In this document: positions 53,364 through 62,183 of the stretch, one piece after another
Numbering within the stretch: the first letter of the stretch is position 1
How the letters are laid out: every line of letters begins with the position of its first letter
Assembly (NCBI RefSeq): GCF_003864295.1
Contig: NZ_BDQK01000013.1
Span: forward strand, 496,001 to 560,000
Direction: 5' to 3'
From: Aphanothece sacrum FPU1
Lineage (GTDB): Bacteria; Cyanobacteriota; Cyanobacteriia; Cyanobacteriales; Microcystaceae
DNA length: 64,000 bases
Translations under genes and position numbers: made by a program
Notes under the pieces: generated by a model
What the model saw: only the letters and a program-made list of their open reading frames with translations
Told to the model about the DNA's origin: nothing
Database searches by the model: none

Positions 53364-53454
53364 GATCTTTGAATTAATTTGTAATCTATTCAGCCTGTGT
53401 TTTACAAAACTAGCAATGACTTGAAATCAACGATCTTGTACTTTTCTTGTTACA

Positions 53455-54051
53455 CTATGAACTGCTATGAATGTAAATTACCCCTCTTTTTGCTCCTTCA
53501 GCTTGATCGTTGTAATAGTAAGCATATTCATTACCGTAAATTGCCTCGATACTTGGCTTAATCCATTCAAATGTATAGTCTTGACCGTTATAGGAGTCGT
53601 ATCCCAAGTCAGGACGATCGGGAATTTTCCAATCATGGATAACAATAACTGGTTTTATTTCTGCTTCAGCGATCGCTTTTAGTTCATCAAGCAAAGGTGT
53701 CTCAATATGGGAATGAGCATCCAGGTAGAACAAAGTATTGCCATGATCTCGCTTCAGCAAATTCCTTAAGAGTTCGGGACTACAGCCCTCCATAATAGTA
53801 ACATTAGTTGAATCTTTGAGATATTCTGTAGCTTCAGGAATATTTTCTGAATCTACTTCGATCGTATAGACCTGATTAGCAAGCTGGGCTAATTTTTTGG
53901 TTGTCCCTCCTAGAAAAGTTCCTGTTTCAATTATGGTGTTTATCTCAAATTTCTGAACCAGTTTTTTGATTTCTTCTTCAATATAGGAATCTCCTTCAAA
54001 ACCTGTCAAGTTACGACTTAGTTCTTCTTGAGTTCTGCGAGACTTTTTCAT
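53455..54051 (-). CDS. SAM methyltransferase-fold protein
   Basis: A protein of 198 residues with aggag 9 bases before the ATG. The fold starts INTIIETGTFLGGTTKKLAQ (glycine-rich SAM loop ETGTFLGGT), then VYTIEVDSENI and LFYLDAHSH, then VIVIHDWKIPDRPDLGYDSY. It resembles both class I O-methyltransferases and the cephalosporin-hydroxylase-like family, which share this fold. It is located between the carbamoyltransferase and GT61 genes and is likely tailoring. Confidence 0.75.
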   Translation of the reverse strand: MKKSRRTQEELSRNLTGFEGDSYIEEEIKKLVQKFEINTIIETGTFLGGTTKKLAQLANQVYTIEVDSENIPEATEYLKDSTNVTIMEGCSPELLRNLLKRDHGNTLFYLDAHSHIETPLLDELKAIAEAEIKPVIVIHDWKIPDRPDLGYDSYNGQDYTFEWIKPSIEAIYGNEYAYYYNDQAEGAKRGVIYIHSSS

Positions 54052-54173
54052 TTTTTATATCTCCTTTTGGCAACACAATTGAGTTTCGTTTAAATTTAAT
54101 TTACTTACAAATTAATTTCTTTCAATAGTATACACCCTTCTTGAAGTAAATCAACCAAATTTTGTGAATATCT

Positions 54174-55385
54174 CTAAATTTTGCTGTTTATGTCATGTAA
54201 TACCAGAGATAAGACTTTCTCTAGCTTTAAAGGATCGACCCATGTTTGCCAATCACTGCTGACATTTTCTCCAAAAATATGCCAGTGTTTGTGTCCCATA
54301 AAGCTAGAAATAATTCGAGATGAATGATGCCAGTATTCTTTGTTATAAATTTCAATAATACTGGTTCCTGAATTACAAAAAAATTGGTTATAAATTCCTG
54401 CTCCATGGGGTCCAAGAACAATTTCCGCCTCGGAAAAAATCCTAATCTGTTCAGCTAAACTCATTTTTTCACAGTGTATAACCTGAAAGTTGTATTTTAT
54501 TAAAATCTGTAATACCTCCTCTTCATTAACTATCTTTCTCGAAGATTGAGAGCGAGAAACATAAATTCGTGTTGAGGCTAAACGGACACTTTCTTCATCT
54601 ATAAATGAGGAGAGCAATTTATTTCGGATCGCTAAAAAGTGCATTTTTTGGGGTCTACCTGCTTTTTCTGCTGCACGACACAGGATGAGGTTTTCAACAG
54701 TGATGCTTTCTTCTTGGATTTGTATTGTTTGCTCTTCCTGAATGCTCAATAGTTTGAGAGAGTCAACAATATAATGGGGTGAGCCATCAGGAATAATAAA
54801 CTTTAAATCCTTCTTAGCAATGCTATCTAAAGATTCTATCAGAGCAAGTTTTGGCAGACAATCCATCAGCCAATGAGCAAAGTTTAGGCTATGGCTCCAG
54901 TAAGATAAGAGCGATATGTATGTTCCTGAAAGGATCTCACTATCGTTAAATTTGTCTTTTATTTGTCTGGCTTTTAAATTAATATTTATTTTTTGACCCT
55001 CAATAGATTGGCAAATGATTTCCCGATCAGACGTAATCACTAATCCAGTCTGGTTTACAACTAAAGCACGAGGGATAGAACATCTAAAGGTTTCGCCAAT
55101 TTCATAATTTGTGACGCAATGAAGATGATAAAAATATTCTTCTCTACCAAGTTTAACAAGTTCTTCTGAAGTGTGTGTAAGAAGCTCTGACCAATGTGAA
55201 ATAACGTACAGTATGTCTTCTTCAATAGTATTTGAAGGATAGCTAATCTGAATGCTTGGAGGAGTAATAACCTCGAAGAGCCACCCACGCTTTTTAGCTA
55301 ATTCCTTGAGGTTTGTATTAATACTAAGTTCTGATTGTTGTTGAGAATCTACTTCTTGTTGAAAATGGGATGAATCAAATGTCAT
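54174..55385 (-). CDS. GT61-family glycosyltransferase (DUF563)
   Basis: A protein of 403 residues. The GT61/DUF563 signatures are RIYVSRSQSSRKIVNEEEVL, then LGPHGAGIYNQFFCNSGTSIIEIYN. The N-terminal half is variable and contains a hydrophobic patch (LLSYWSHSLNFAHWLMDCLPKLALIE). No signal peptide. First gene of the minus-strand operon 55.4-49.3 kb. A second GT61 lies at 60800; two GT61 enzymes point to a glycan-containing product. Confidence 0.85.
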   Translation of the reverse strand: MTFDSSHFQQEVDSQQQSELSINTNLKELAKKRGWLFEVITPPSIQISYPSNTIEEDILYVISHWSELLTHTSEELVKLGREEYFYHLHCVTNYEIGETFRCSIPRALVVNQTGLVITSDREIICQSIEGQKININLKARQIKDKFNDSEILSGTYISLLSYWSHSLNFAHWLMDCLPKLALIESLDSIAKKDLKFIIPDGSPHYIVDSLKLLSIQEEQTIQIQEESITVENLILCRAAEKAGRPQKMHFLAIRNKLLSSFIDEESVRLASTRIYVSRSQSSRKIVNEEEVLQILIKYNFQVIHCEKMSLAEQIRIFSEAEIVLGPHGAGIYNQFFCNSGTSIIEIYNKEYWHHSSRIISSFMGHKHWHIFGENVSSDWQTWVDPLKLEKVLSLVLHDINSKI

Positions 55386-55467
55386 AAAAAGTTACTGCTG
55401 AGTATTTAAAGCCGGTGAGTAAAGATTCCCTCTCCTGAGGAGGTGACAACCAGGTTAAAGTGTGGAC

Positions 55468-55507
55468 AGGGGTTAGGGGTTAGGGAATAGGGAATAGGGA
55501 ATAGGGA
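55468..55507. repeat. Tandem agggaat/ggggtta short repeat
   Basis: The run ggggttaggggttagggaat followed by agggaatagggaatagggaa is a heptamer-type simple repeat. It lies at the start of the 1.3-kb gap 55386-56690. Confidence 0.8.
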
Positions 55508-55599
55508 AAAATCGACGCTCAATCCTAATTCAACCACAATAGACATCTCCACGCATCCCAGATTTCACCCCGAGGTAGTCCTGTAAAAGTAGTGATGTT

Positions 55600-55832
55600 A
55601 TAATTTACAGGCGATCGCCAAATTATAATGATGAATAAAATTCCAGATAGCTCCGATATGATTTTCTATTTTTTTAGAGAAAGATAAAGTCTGTATAACA
55701 AACAGCACATTGCCTATAAACAGATGGTAGAGATTCCCAAAGTCTTTTAGCTCCAATTTCTCCTCGTTCTCCAACATAACAGCCGACAATTTCTCTAGTC
55801 TTTTTATCCAAAGCTAACCAAATTCATTGTTT
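55600..55832 (-). pseudogene. IS1-family transposase remnant
   Basis: Minus-strand reading gives ALDKKTREIVGCYVGERG, then EIGAKRLWESLPSVYRQCAVCYTDF, and in another frame TLSFSKKIENHIGAIWNFIHHYN. These are the middle and C-terminus of an IS1-family transposase joined with a deletion. No intact frame remains. Confidence 0.78.
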
Positions 55833-56157
55833 AGAGTAACTTATCAATGAGTTCTTTTGTCTCGTTTTATATAACTAATTAGTAAAAATAGTAAATAAAC
55901 TTTAAAAAATCAACATTTTAAAATTAACTAATTTCCTTTATCACTACATATTTACTACTACCCTATTACGAGAGTTAGAAGTGATCGAATCTTTGATCAA
56001 TTATGATAGAGCTTAAGAACCTATCATATTTGTCCCATTGATGGGATCCACCTCAAATTTTAACTTAAATGTCGGGCTAAGTCCCGCGCTATAAACGAGC
56101 GGGGCGCATCGAACCGCAGGTGAGTAGCCGCAATGTTGAGGCAGTTCGGTCTTGGAC

Positions 56158-56200
56158 GGCAGTCGCTCAACTTGGGGAGACCCCAAGTTGAGCGACTGCC
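56158..56200. repeat. Perfect 43-nt hairpin
   Basis: The arm ggcagtcgctcaacttgggg, a 3-base loop (aga) and its exact complement make 20 paired bases. Nearby pieces (cggtcttggggtctccccaag at about 56537) are related. It lies in GC-rich DNA unlike the flanks and belongs to the element debris in this gap. Confidence 0.9.
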
Positions 56201-56298
56201 TCCGTTTTCCGTCGAGGAGAAACTGCCGTTTAGCGTCGGGATACAGCCCGACCAATATATCAACGTGCGAGAGCATCGGCCTTGTCCGATAATTTATG

Positions 56299-56660
56299 TT
56301 AGCATATTCTTTATTGTGTGCTAACATGGATTCATGCTCACTCTAAACTACTCATACCGAATCTACCCTGATAGTAATAAAGAAGTAATGTTAGATGAAT
56401 GGCTAGAAATTTGTCGGCGTTCCTATAACTATGCTTAGAAACTACTACCCTGGGACTCAGGGGAAAGGAAACCGTCTGTCAAGTCGAGGTGTCGGGGGTG
56501 ATGAGCCTTTTCGGACTGGCGTAGAGGAGCCACTGCGGTCTTGGGGTCTCCCCAAGTAGAGCAAGTGGCGTGTACTACACCTCTGTGGGCAGAAATATCT
56601 CAATGTGAATTGGGAAGCCCGCGCTATACTGCTAGACGCAGTTAGCGTCGGGAGGATGTC
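56299..56660 (+). mobile_element. Internally deleted TnpB-type IS200/IS605 element
   Basis: A left-end hairpin gttagca...tgctaac (56299-56326) is followed by an ATG at 56334. The product MLTLNYSYRIYPDSNKEVML, then DEWLEICRRSYNYA, is the TnpB N-terminus, stopped by TAG at 56436-56438. Then comes a right-end-like block with gggaagcccgcgctatac and gcgtcgggaggatgtcac, as in element 3' ends and omega-RNA scaffolds. The main body of tnpB is gone, so it cannot move by itself. Confidence 0.72.
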
Positions 56661-56690
56661 ACCCTCTGTTCAAATAATCAACCGTAAATC

Positions 56691-58211
56691 ATGGAGCTAA
56701 AGGAAATACCCTGGGTGATTGCCCAAGCAGGTGGCAAAGGAACGCGATTAAAGCACTACACTTGGAATAAACCCAAGTGTTTGCTTTCAATTGCAGGTCA
56801 ACCACTTATATATCATTTATTTGAGCGTTTTTCATCAGCAAATTTTCTTGTCATAGGAGATTATCTCCATGAAGTTTTAGAGAAATATTTAAGGGTTTTT
56901 CCTCCCCAAGCTTCCGTGCAGTTAATTAGAGCAAAAACCAAAGGTACGCTCTCAGGAATCGATCAAGCCTTAACCCACATCCCTGAGCATGAGCCATTTT
57001 TATTAGTCTGGTGTGACTTACTGCTTGAAGAAGTACCTAATTGTCAAATTGGTGAAAAGAATTGGATTGGCCTCAGTCGTTCTTTCAATTGTCGCTGGTC
57101 TTATGATAAAGCCGGAACTTGTGTAGATCAACCTTCAACAGAGCGAGGAATTGCAGGATTTTTTGTATTTCAAAATAAAGCAGTTCTCAAAGATATCCCA
57201 TCATCAGGGGAATATGTTCGTTGGCTCTCGAAAAAACCCATACAATTTGACGAATTTTTTCTTGATAACACCTATGAACTAGGTAATCTGGATAATATCA
57301 CACAATATCAACAGAGAAAACTTGTTAGTCGCTTCTTTAACTCTGTTGAGATTTCAGGAAACCGAGTGATCAAAAAAGCACGAGTTCAAGAATTTGAGCA
57401 ATTAATTGATAGAGAACGCAATTGGTATCATGTTGTTCATTCACTTGGATTTAATCGCATACCAACATTGATTGCCGAACACCCGATGACTATCTCTAGG
57501 ATTCTAGGGTCACATCCTTTTGAGTTAAAAGTTGACTTTCAAGGGAAAATAGATATTCTCACTGACATTTTTCAGACTTTAACTCGGCTCCATAGTTGCG
57601 CCAAAAAGGTCGCCGATCCTAAAGTTATAATGGAAGTCTACCTTCAGAAAACTTATAGTCGTGTTAATAATGTTGCTCAACTAATTCCTTTTTTCGACCA
57701 ACCGACAATTCAAGTTAATGGTTTTTTATGTCGAAATCCCTTTCATCCTCGACATGAGAACTGGTTTTCCCAACTCGTTGATGAAATTCAAGTTGATGAA
57801 TTTACACTCATTCATGGGGACTCAACTTTCTCTAATATACTTGTTGATGATCACAACAAAGCTTGGCTAATCGATCCAAGAGGTTACTTTGGATCAAGCT
57901 TGCTTTATGGTGATCCGATGTATGATTGGGCAAAACTGTACTACTCAGTTGTCGGAGATTACGATTGTTTTAACCGTCGTCAATTCCAGCTTCAAATTAC
58001 GGGGAAACAAGTTGATATTCAGATAAAAAGCAATGAATGGAAAGATTTAGAGCCAATGTTTATAGAAAAAATTCCGACACAAATGTCTGTTATTCGCCTA
58101 TTACATGCTTTAATTTGGCTATCATTGTCAGGATATGTAAAAGATGACTATGATTCAATCCTAGCTAGTTTTTACAACGGACTATTTTGGTTGGAGAGCG
58201 TAGTAAAATGA
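56691..58211 (+). CDS. Nucleotidyltransferase-phosphotransferase fusion (LicC/LicA-like)
   Basis: A protein of 506 residues. The N-terminal NTP-transferase domain (about 1-235) opens VIAQAGGKGTRLKHYTWNKPKCLL (the GGxGTRL loop and conserved Lys). A second domain of the aminoglycoside/choline-kinase fold (about 255-500) has LIHGDSTFSNILVD (HGDxxxxN) and AWLIDPRGYFGS. It likely phosphorylates and then activates a small alcohol, sugar or amine as an NDP derivative. The stop overlaps the next gene's start (ATGA). Confidence 0.85.
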   Translation: MELKEIPWVIAQAGGKGTRLKHYTWNKPKCLLSIAGQPLIYHLFERFSSANFLVIGDYLHEVLEKYLRVFPPQASVQLIRAKTKGTLSGIDQALTHIPEHEPFLLVWCDLLLEEVPNCQIGEKNWIGLSRSFNCRWSYDKAGTCVDQPSTERGIAGFFVFQNKAVLKDIPSSGEYVRWLSKKPIQFDEFFLDNTYELGNLDNITQYQQRKLVSRFFNSVEISGNRVIKKARVQEFEQLIDRERNWYHVVHSLGFNRIPTLIAEHPMTISRILGSHPFELKVDFQGKIDILTDIFQTLTRLHSCAKKVADPKVIMEVYLQKTYSRVNNVAQLIPFFDQPTIQVNGFLCRNPFHPRHENWFSQLVDEIQVDEFTLIHGDSTFSNILVDDHNKAWLIDPRGYFGSSLLYGDPMYDWAKLYYSVVGDYDCFNRRQFQLQITGKQVDIQIKSNEWKDLEPMFIEKIPTQMSVIRLLHALIWLSLSGYVKDDYDSILASFYNGLFWLESVVK

Positions 58212-58582
58212 CAGAATTAGTATTAAGTTGTTTACCCAAAACTTGGTTGATCGACATTGATGGTGTTATTCTTAAACATAACGGCTACAAGCAGCATCGG
58301 GAAATCTTACTCCCCGGTGTTAAGAAATTTTGGCATCAAATCTCCAAAGAAGATTTTGTTGTTTTGCTCACCGCCCGCACAGAGGAAATGCGTGAAGCCA
58401 CATTGTCTCTATTAGATAACCACGGACTGCGCTACAATATTGCCATTTTTGGTGTGCCTACAGGAGAACGAATTTGTATCAACGATAAAAAATCATCAGG
58501 ACTGCTCACCAGCTATGCTGTAAATTTATGGAGGGATGTAGGATTAGATAGTTTGAACGTTGTCGAAAATCCAGACCTCTGA
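58208..58582 (+). CDS. HAD-fold phosphatase-like protein
   Basis: 124 residues from the ATG at 58208, which overlaps the upstream stop in ATGA. HAD motif I is WLIDIDGVILKH (DxDG), then LLTARTEEMREATLSLLDNHG. The protein is short, lacking a cap domain, and ends before a clear motif IV. Probably dephosphorylates or salvages a sugar phosphate together with the fused enzyme upstream; the substrate is inferred only. Confidence 0.8.
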   Translation: MTELVLSCLPKTWLIDIDGVILKHNGYKQHREILLPGVKKFWHQISKEDFVVLLTARTEEMREATLSLLDNHGLRYNIAIFGVPTGERICINDKKSSGLLTSYAVNLWRDVGLDSLNVVENPDL

Positions 58583-58603
58583 ATTTGGAGTAAATGTAAG
58601 GAT

Positions 58604-59578
58604 TCAGGTGGCATTCATGCTTGAAATTGAGGCTAATTGATGGATATGAATAATCCCTATTGGGATCTTATCTTTGACCACAAAAACATTAGGGACTCCT
58701 TTCTCTTTGAAAAAAATGAGTAATTCTGACATTGTCAGATCAGGGGAAATAGATAGAGGAGAAGGTGTCATGTGTTGACTAACAGGTTCTTCCAAAGAAA
58801 CTTCAGCTTCTAAACTTCGACGAAGATCTCCATCTGTAAAAATCCCAACGTATTGATTTCGATGATTAATAATACCAACACATCCTAGACTTTTAGAGTT
58901 CATTTCAATAATTGCTTCTTTAATGGATGCGCTTAAGTCAATTAGAGGCATTCTATCGTCCACATACATCATGTTCTTTACTGGAACCAGTCGCGCCCCT
59001 AAATTCCCCCCAGGATGAATTTCCTTAAAATTTTCCGATGTAAAACCCCGTAAAGACATAACAGCTATAGCTAACGCATCACCTAAGACTAGTTGACAGG
59101 TAGTTGACGTAGTAGGAGCCAAACCGTTAATACCTGCTTCAGGAAAATCGGGAATTTGCAAGACAATGTCGGCAAAATGGGCTAAAGAACTGGTGGGATT
59201 CTTCGTGACTATAATAATTGGTACTTTTAGGCGTGAAGCATACTGTACTATATCTAATAGCTCAGTTGTTTGGCCGGAAGCGGAGAGTGTAATCAGAACG
59301 TCTCTGCTCTCTAGTAAACCCAAATCTCCATGACTGGCTTCTGTTGGATGAATAAAGATGGAAGGCATCCCTGTGGATGTAAATGAAGCCGCAATCTTCT
59401 GGCAAATATTACCGCTTTTGCCAACTCCAGAAACGACTACTTTACCTTTACAGTCTCGGATTATTAGTACAGTTTTTGACCAGGAATCATCAATGGTTTC
59501 ACAGAGTTTTACCACTGCGCTAATTTCTTTTTCAACAACATTTTTTAGTTGGTTTTTAATAATTTCATGAATCAACAT
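58604..59578 (-). CDS. KpsF/GutQ-type sugar-phosphate isomerase (SIS plus CBS)
   Basis: A protein of 324 residues. The SIS domain (about 40-190) shows VVSGVGKSGNICQKIAAS, FIHPTEASHGDLGLL and LITLSASGQTTELLDI, all hallmarks of D-arabinose-5-phosphate isomerase. The C-terminal half has a pair of CBS domains (about 205-320). It interconverts ribulose 5-phosphate and arabinose 5-phosphate, normally for Kdo. In this cluster it may supply an arabinose-type sugar. Convergent with the HAD gene. Confidence 0.9.
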   Translation of the reverse strand: MLIHEIIKNQLKNVVEKEISAVVKLCETIDDSWSKTVLIIRDCKGKVVVSGVGKSGNICQKIAASFTSTGMPSIFIHPTEASHGDLGLLESRDVLITLSASGQTTELLDIVQYASRLKVPIIIVTKNPTSSLAHFADIVLQIPDFPEAGINGLAPTTSTTCQLVLGDALAIAVMSLRGFTSENFKEIHPGGNLGARLVPVKNMMYVDDRMPLIDLSASIKEAIIEMNSKSLGCVGIINHRNQYVGIFTDGDLRRSLEAEVSLEEPVSQHMTPSPLSISPDLTMSELLIFFKEKGVPNVFVVKDKIPIGIIHIHQLASISSMNAT

Positions 59579-59646
59579 TTTCTACCCAAGGCTTTAGTAT
59601 AAGAGTTAGCACTGCTTGACTTAAATTCACAACCCAATTTCAAAGC

Positions 59647-60594
59647 TTAAAGCTTCTTTGACGAATCATTCTCCTTAGTTTTCTCCAACAACATCATGTC
59701 CCAATTTTTGTGAAAACTGAATTCCTTCATATGTTTGAGGGAACTTAATAGTTCTTCTTCATATTTGTAAGCATACTCTTTCCCTTCAATTAATTTAGTT
59801 TTTACGGAAGCCCAGTTAGTTGTACTTTGTTTGTCTCCGGTTAAATAAGCCACATTTTTGAATCTAGCAACTTCTACTCCACAATAGTCTAAATGACTCT
59901 TGAGATGTCTTTCATGATTTAAATTATTTCCATCTAGGTCGTTATAGATATAAACTAATGCTTTCAAGCTAAGCATAAATTCAAATAAGCTTAAATAATC
60001 AGCAACATTTTGGTCACTACAAATTGCGTGTCGATCATTGTAGCCGTTATAGTTTTCTCCTGTAGGTATCCAGAGCAATTTTGGCTCTAGTAAATTTAAG
60101 GGTGGATGTTCTACCAGCCAGAATAAATCTGTTCTTGTTATAATAAATCTCTGATAATCGGAGCCACCCTTTTTAAGATTCTGTAGTCTTTTAAAGAGTT
60201 GCCAATAATTAAAATTTAAGTGAAAGCCGGAACCCCTACGCCCCTTTAATCCTCCTAGCCAATTTCCTTCAATGTCAAAGTATTTATGCCATTGTCTCTG
60301 TTTTTCTGGAGTTAGTTGATGGAAAAATTTATCTAAAAAGTTTTGATATCCGTTTTTCCCATCCTCGTAGATACAGATATCAACGATATTACAACCCCTA
60401 AACTTTTCTATACAAGCTTCATCTTCTGAACTCATTTGAGATACGCAGAAGATTAAATCAGCATTTAAAGGTTCAATTACTTTCTCAATCAAATTTTTAT
60501 AGGTTAAATCTACTGCCCTCAAAGTGCCAACCAGAATGACAACTGGGCGATTTTCTACCTCTGTTACATTTTTGGTTGATGTCATATTATCCAT
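59647..60594 (-). CDS. Conserved hypothetical, glycan-related by context
   Basis: A protein of 315 residues, soluble, without a signal peptide. Clues: the start VVILVGTLRAVDLTYKNLIEKV (Rossmann-like strand), a middle with IITRTDLFWLVEHPPLNLLEP, and ICSDQNVADYLSLFEFM, which resemble nucleotide-sugar-dependent transferases of capsule loci with R-x-D-type motifs. No named family recognised. It is next to the GT61 and isomerase genes on the same strand. Confidence 0.55.
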   Translation of the reverse strand: MDNMTSTKNVTEVENRPVVILVGTLRAVDLTYKNLIEKVIEPLNADLIFCVSQMSSEDEACIEKFRGCNIVDICIYEDGKNGYQNFLDKFFHQLTPEKQRQWHKYFDIEGNWLGGLKGRRGSGFHLNFNYWQLFKRLQNLKKGGSDYQRFIITRTDLFWLVEHPPLNLLEPKLLWIPTGENYNGYNDRHAICSDQNVADYLSLFEFMLSLKALVYIYNDLDGNNLNHERHLKSHLDYCGVEVARFKNVAYLTGDKQSTTNWASVKTKLIEGKEYAYKYEEELLSSLKHMKEFSFHKNWDMMLLEKTKENDSSKKL

Positions 60595-60799
60595 GGTAAT
60601 TTCTCAATTAAACACTATAGCAATCAGTAATCAGTTGTGAGAATTATAGCAGTAGCCAAGGCAACGCCGGACATTTTAAAAGCTCAAACAAGGGCGATGA
60701 CAAAGGTTTTACTGTTGCCTTCTGCTATAAATCTGAGTCAAAGGCAACAGGCAACGGGCAACAGATAAGAAAAAATATCTCAGGAATCATTCCTGATTG

Positions 60800-62077
60800 C
60801 TATATATGTGAATTGTATTGTTCTGGTTTCAATTTGATCTGTTCATGCAATACCTGCTTGAATTTGGAGAGATCTACTTTAAAATCAGCATTCTCATCAA
60901 ACTGATCATGGGTGATAAAGTAATGTTCCTGATCAAGTCCTTTGAATTGGGTAAAGAAAAATGGTGTTGGAGAACTTTCTGGGTACAAAACTAATATTTT
61001 AATTTTTCCCGAAAAGAGAGTCGTTGCTAAACCCGCACCGTGAGGTGCTATAATAACCTCCGCCTGAGTAAAGAGTTTCACTTGTTCTCTAAACGACATT
61101 TTTTCAAGAACCACCACTTTAAATCCATAGTTCTTTAGATACTGAATCACTTCATCTTCATTGATGACTCTGCGATGTTTTGCCTGGGAGCGGGAAATAT
61201 AAATTCGTTCAGTGGGATGTTCCACGGGAGCGAGAGCAAATTTCTTGAACACACAATTTCTAATATATTCATAATACTCAGAAGGCAAAAATCCATTTTC
61301 ACAACGGCTAACATAAGATGGCATAATCAGACGGTCTACTTTAACCCAAGAGCCTTGTGGCACAGATATCGTGTCAAAATTTTCTGGCAGGACACAGGAT
61401 AAAAGTTCTTTAAAGGAATCAGACAAAGAGTCAGGTACAAGAACTGTTAGTTTTTGATTAGGTCTTGCAAGCATCGCCGAATAAATTCGGGGTAGGGAGT
61501 CATATAAAAAGTGCCAGAAGTTTTCTGCTGAAAGCGAAAAAATATAGACGGCTGTGATCGGTAGATGTTGCGACCAGAGAAGTTTCAAGCGATCAAAGTA
61601 CCCCAGTCTCCATCTGGCAATTGTAACCCGATACTGCATACCCGAATCAACAATTACTCTAAAGTCTTTTGTACAGATAGTTCCTAAACCTATATGTACA
61701 TAAGCAGGAACAACATCACATACAAATATTTCCGAGCGCTGAAAGTAGTCTCTTTTATAATAAAGACAAATTTCGAGAAAATCTCGGTCAATATCATTGA
61801 CTCCAAACGGCACTTTTGCAGGGGAAAACAGGACTTGGTAGTTTTCAACATCATCTCCTAATGTTTCTTGGGGATGAACGGTTTTCCTAAGTCGCAGTAG
61901 CCGCAGTATAGGAATATAATCTACAAGGATAAAGATAAAATTTTCCTGAGATAAAGGGGTATTAGGATGGTCAATTAAATGGGTTTTTATCGCTTTTAAT
62001 CGTCTTTGCCTCCCTTCATTGAGCAAAGCCAAATAACGCTGAGAGATACGCCTTTGAATTTGAGCCTGAGTTTTCAT
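60800..62077 (-). CDS. GT61-family glycosyltransferase (DUF563), second copy
   Basis: 425 residues from the ATG at 62077 (MKTQAQIQRRISQRYLAL). An upstream in-frame start at 62119 would lie inside an IS-type palindrome and is rejected. The GT61 signatures are RIYISRSQAKHRRVINEDEVI and APHGAGLATTLFSGKI; a middle segment SLSAENFWHFLYDSLPRIY matches the family. Distant paralogue of the gene at 54174. Probably adds a sugar to the cluster's product or to a cell-surface glycan. Confidence 0.85.
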   Translation of the reverse strand: MKTQAQIQRRISQRYLALLNEGRQRRLKAIKTHLIDHPNTPLSQENFIFILVDYIPILRLLRLRKTVHPQETLGDDVENYQVLFSPAKVPFGVNDIDRDFLEICLYYKRDYFQRSEIFVCDVVPAYVHIGLGTICTKDFRVIVDSGMQYRVTIARWRLGYFDRLKLLWSQHLPITAVYIFSLSAENFWHFLYDSLPRIYSAMLARPNQKLTVLVPDSLSDSFKELLSCVLPENFDTISVPQGSWVKVDRLIMPSYVSRCENGFLPSEYYEYIRNCVFKKFALAPVEHPTERIYISRSQAKHRRVINEDEVIQYLKNYGFKVVVLEKMSFREQVKLFTQAEVIIAPHGAGLATTLFSGKIKILVLYPESSPTPFFFTQFKGLDQEHYFITHDQFDENADFKVDLSKFKQVLHEQIKLKPEQYNSHI

Positions 62078-62097
62078 CGCGGTCTTTATAAGAAGAG

Positions 62098-62152
62098 CTT
62101 GACATACTCCCGCCGTCAAGCTACGCTGTGACGGGGGATTCTTGAATTCACA
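62098..62152. repeat. IS200/IS605-type end palindrome
   Basis: It reads agcttgacatactcccgccg, tcaagctacgctg, tgacgggggattcttgaatt. The hairpin cccgccgtca/tgacgggg is flanked by cttgacatactc and attcttg. It matches 14784-14838 (inverted) and partly 3533. It separates the GT61 and P450 genes. Confidence 0.6.
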
Positions 62153-62183
62153 TTTAAGATTTCCTGCTTCACAGATTCATAGA

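Noticed and set aside
56013-56327. Several short open frames in GC-rich DNA near 56.0-56.3 kb
   Set aside because: They fall on a large palindrome and element debris, so both strands are open by symmetry; no protein features.
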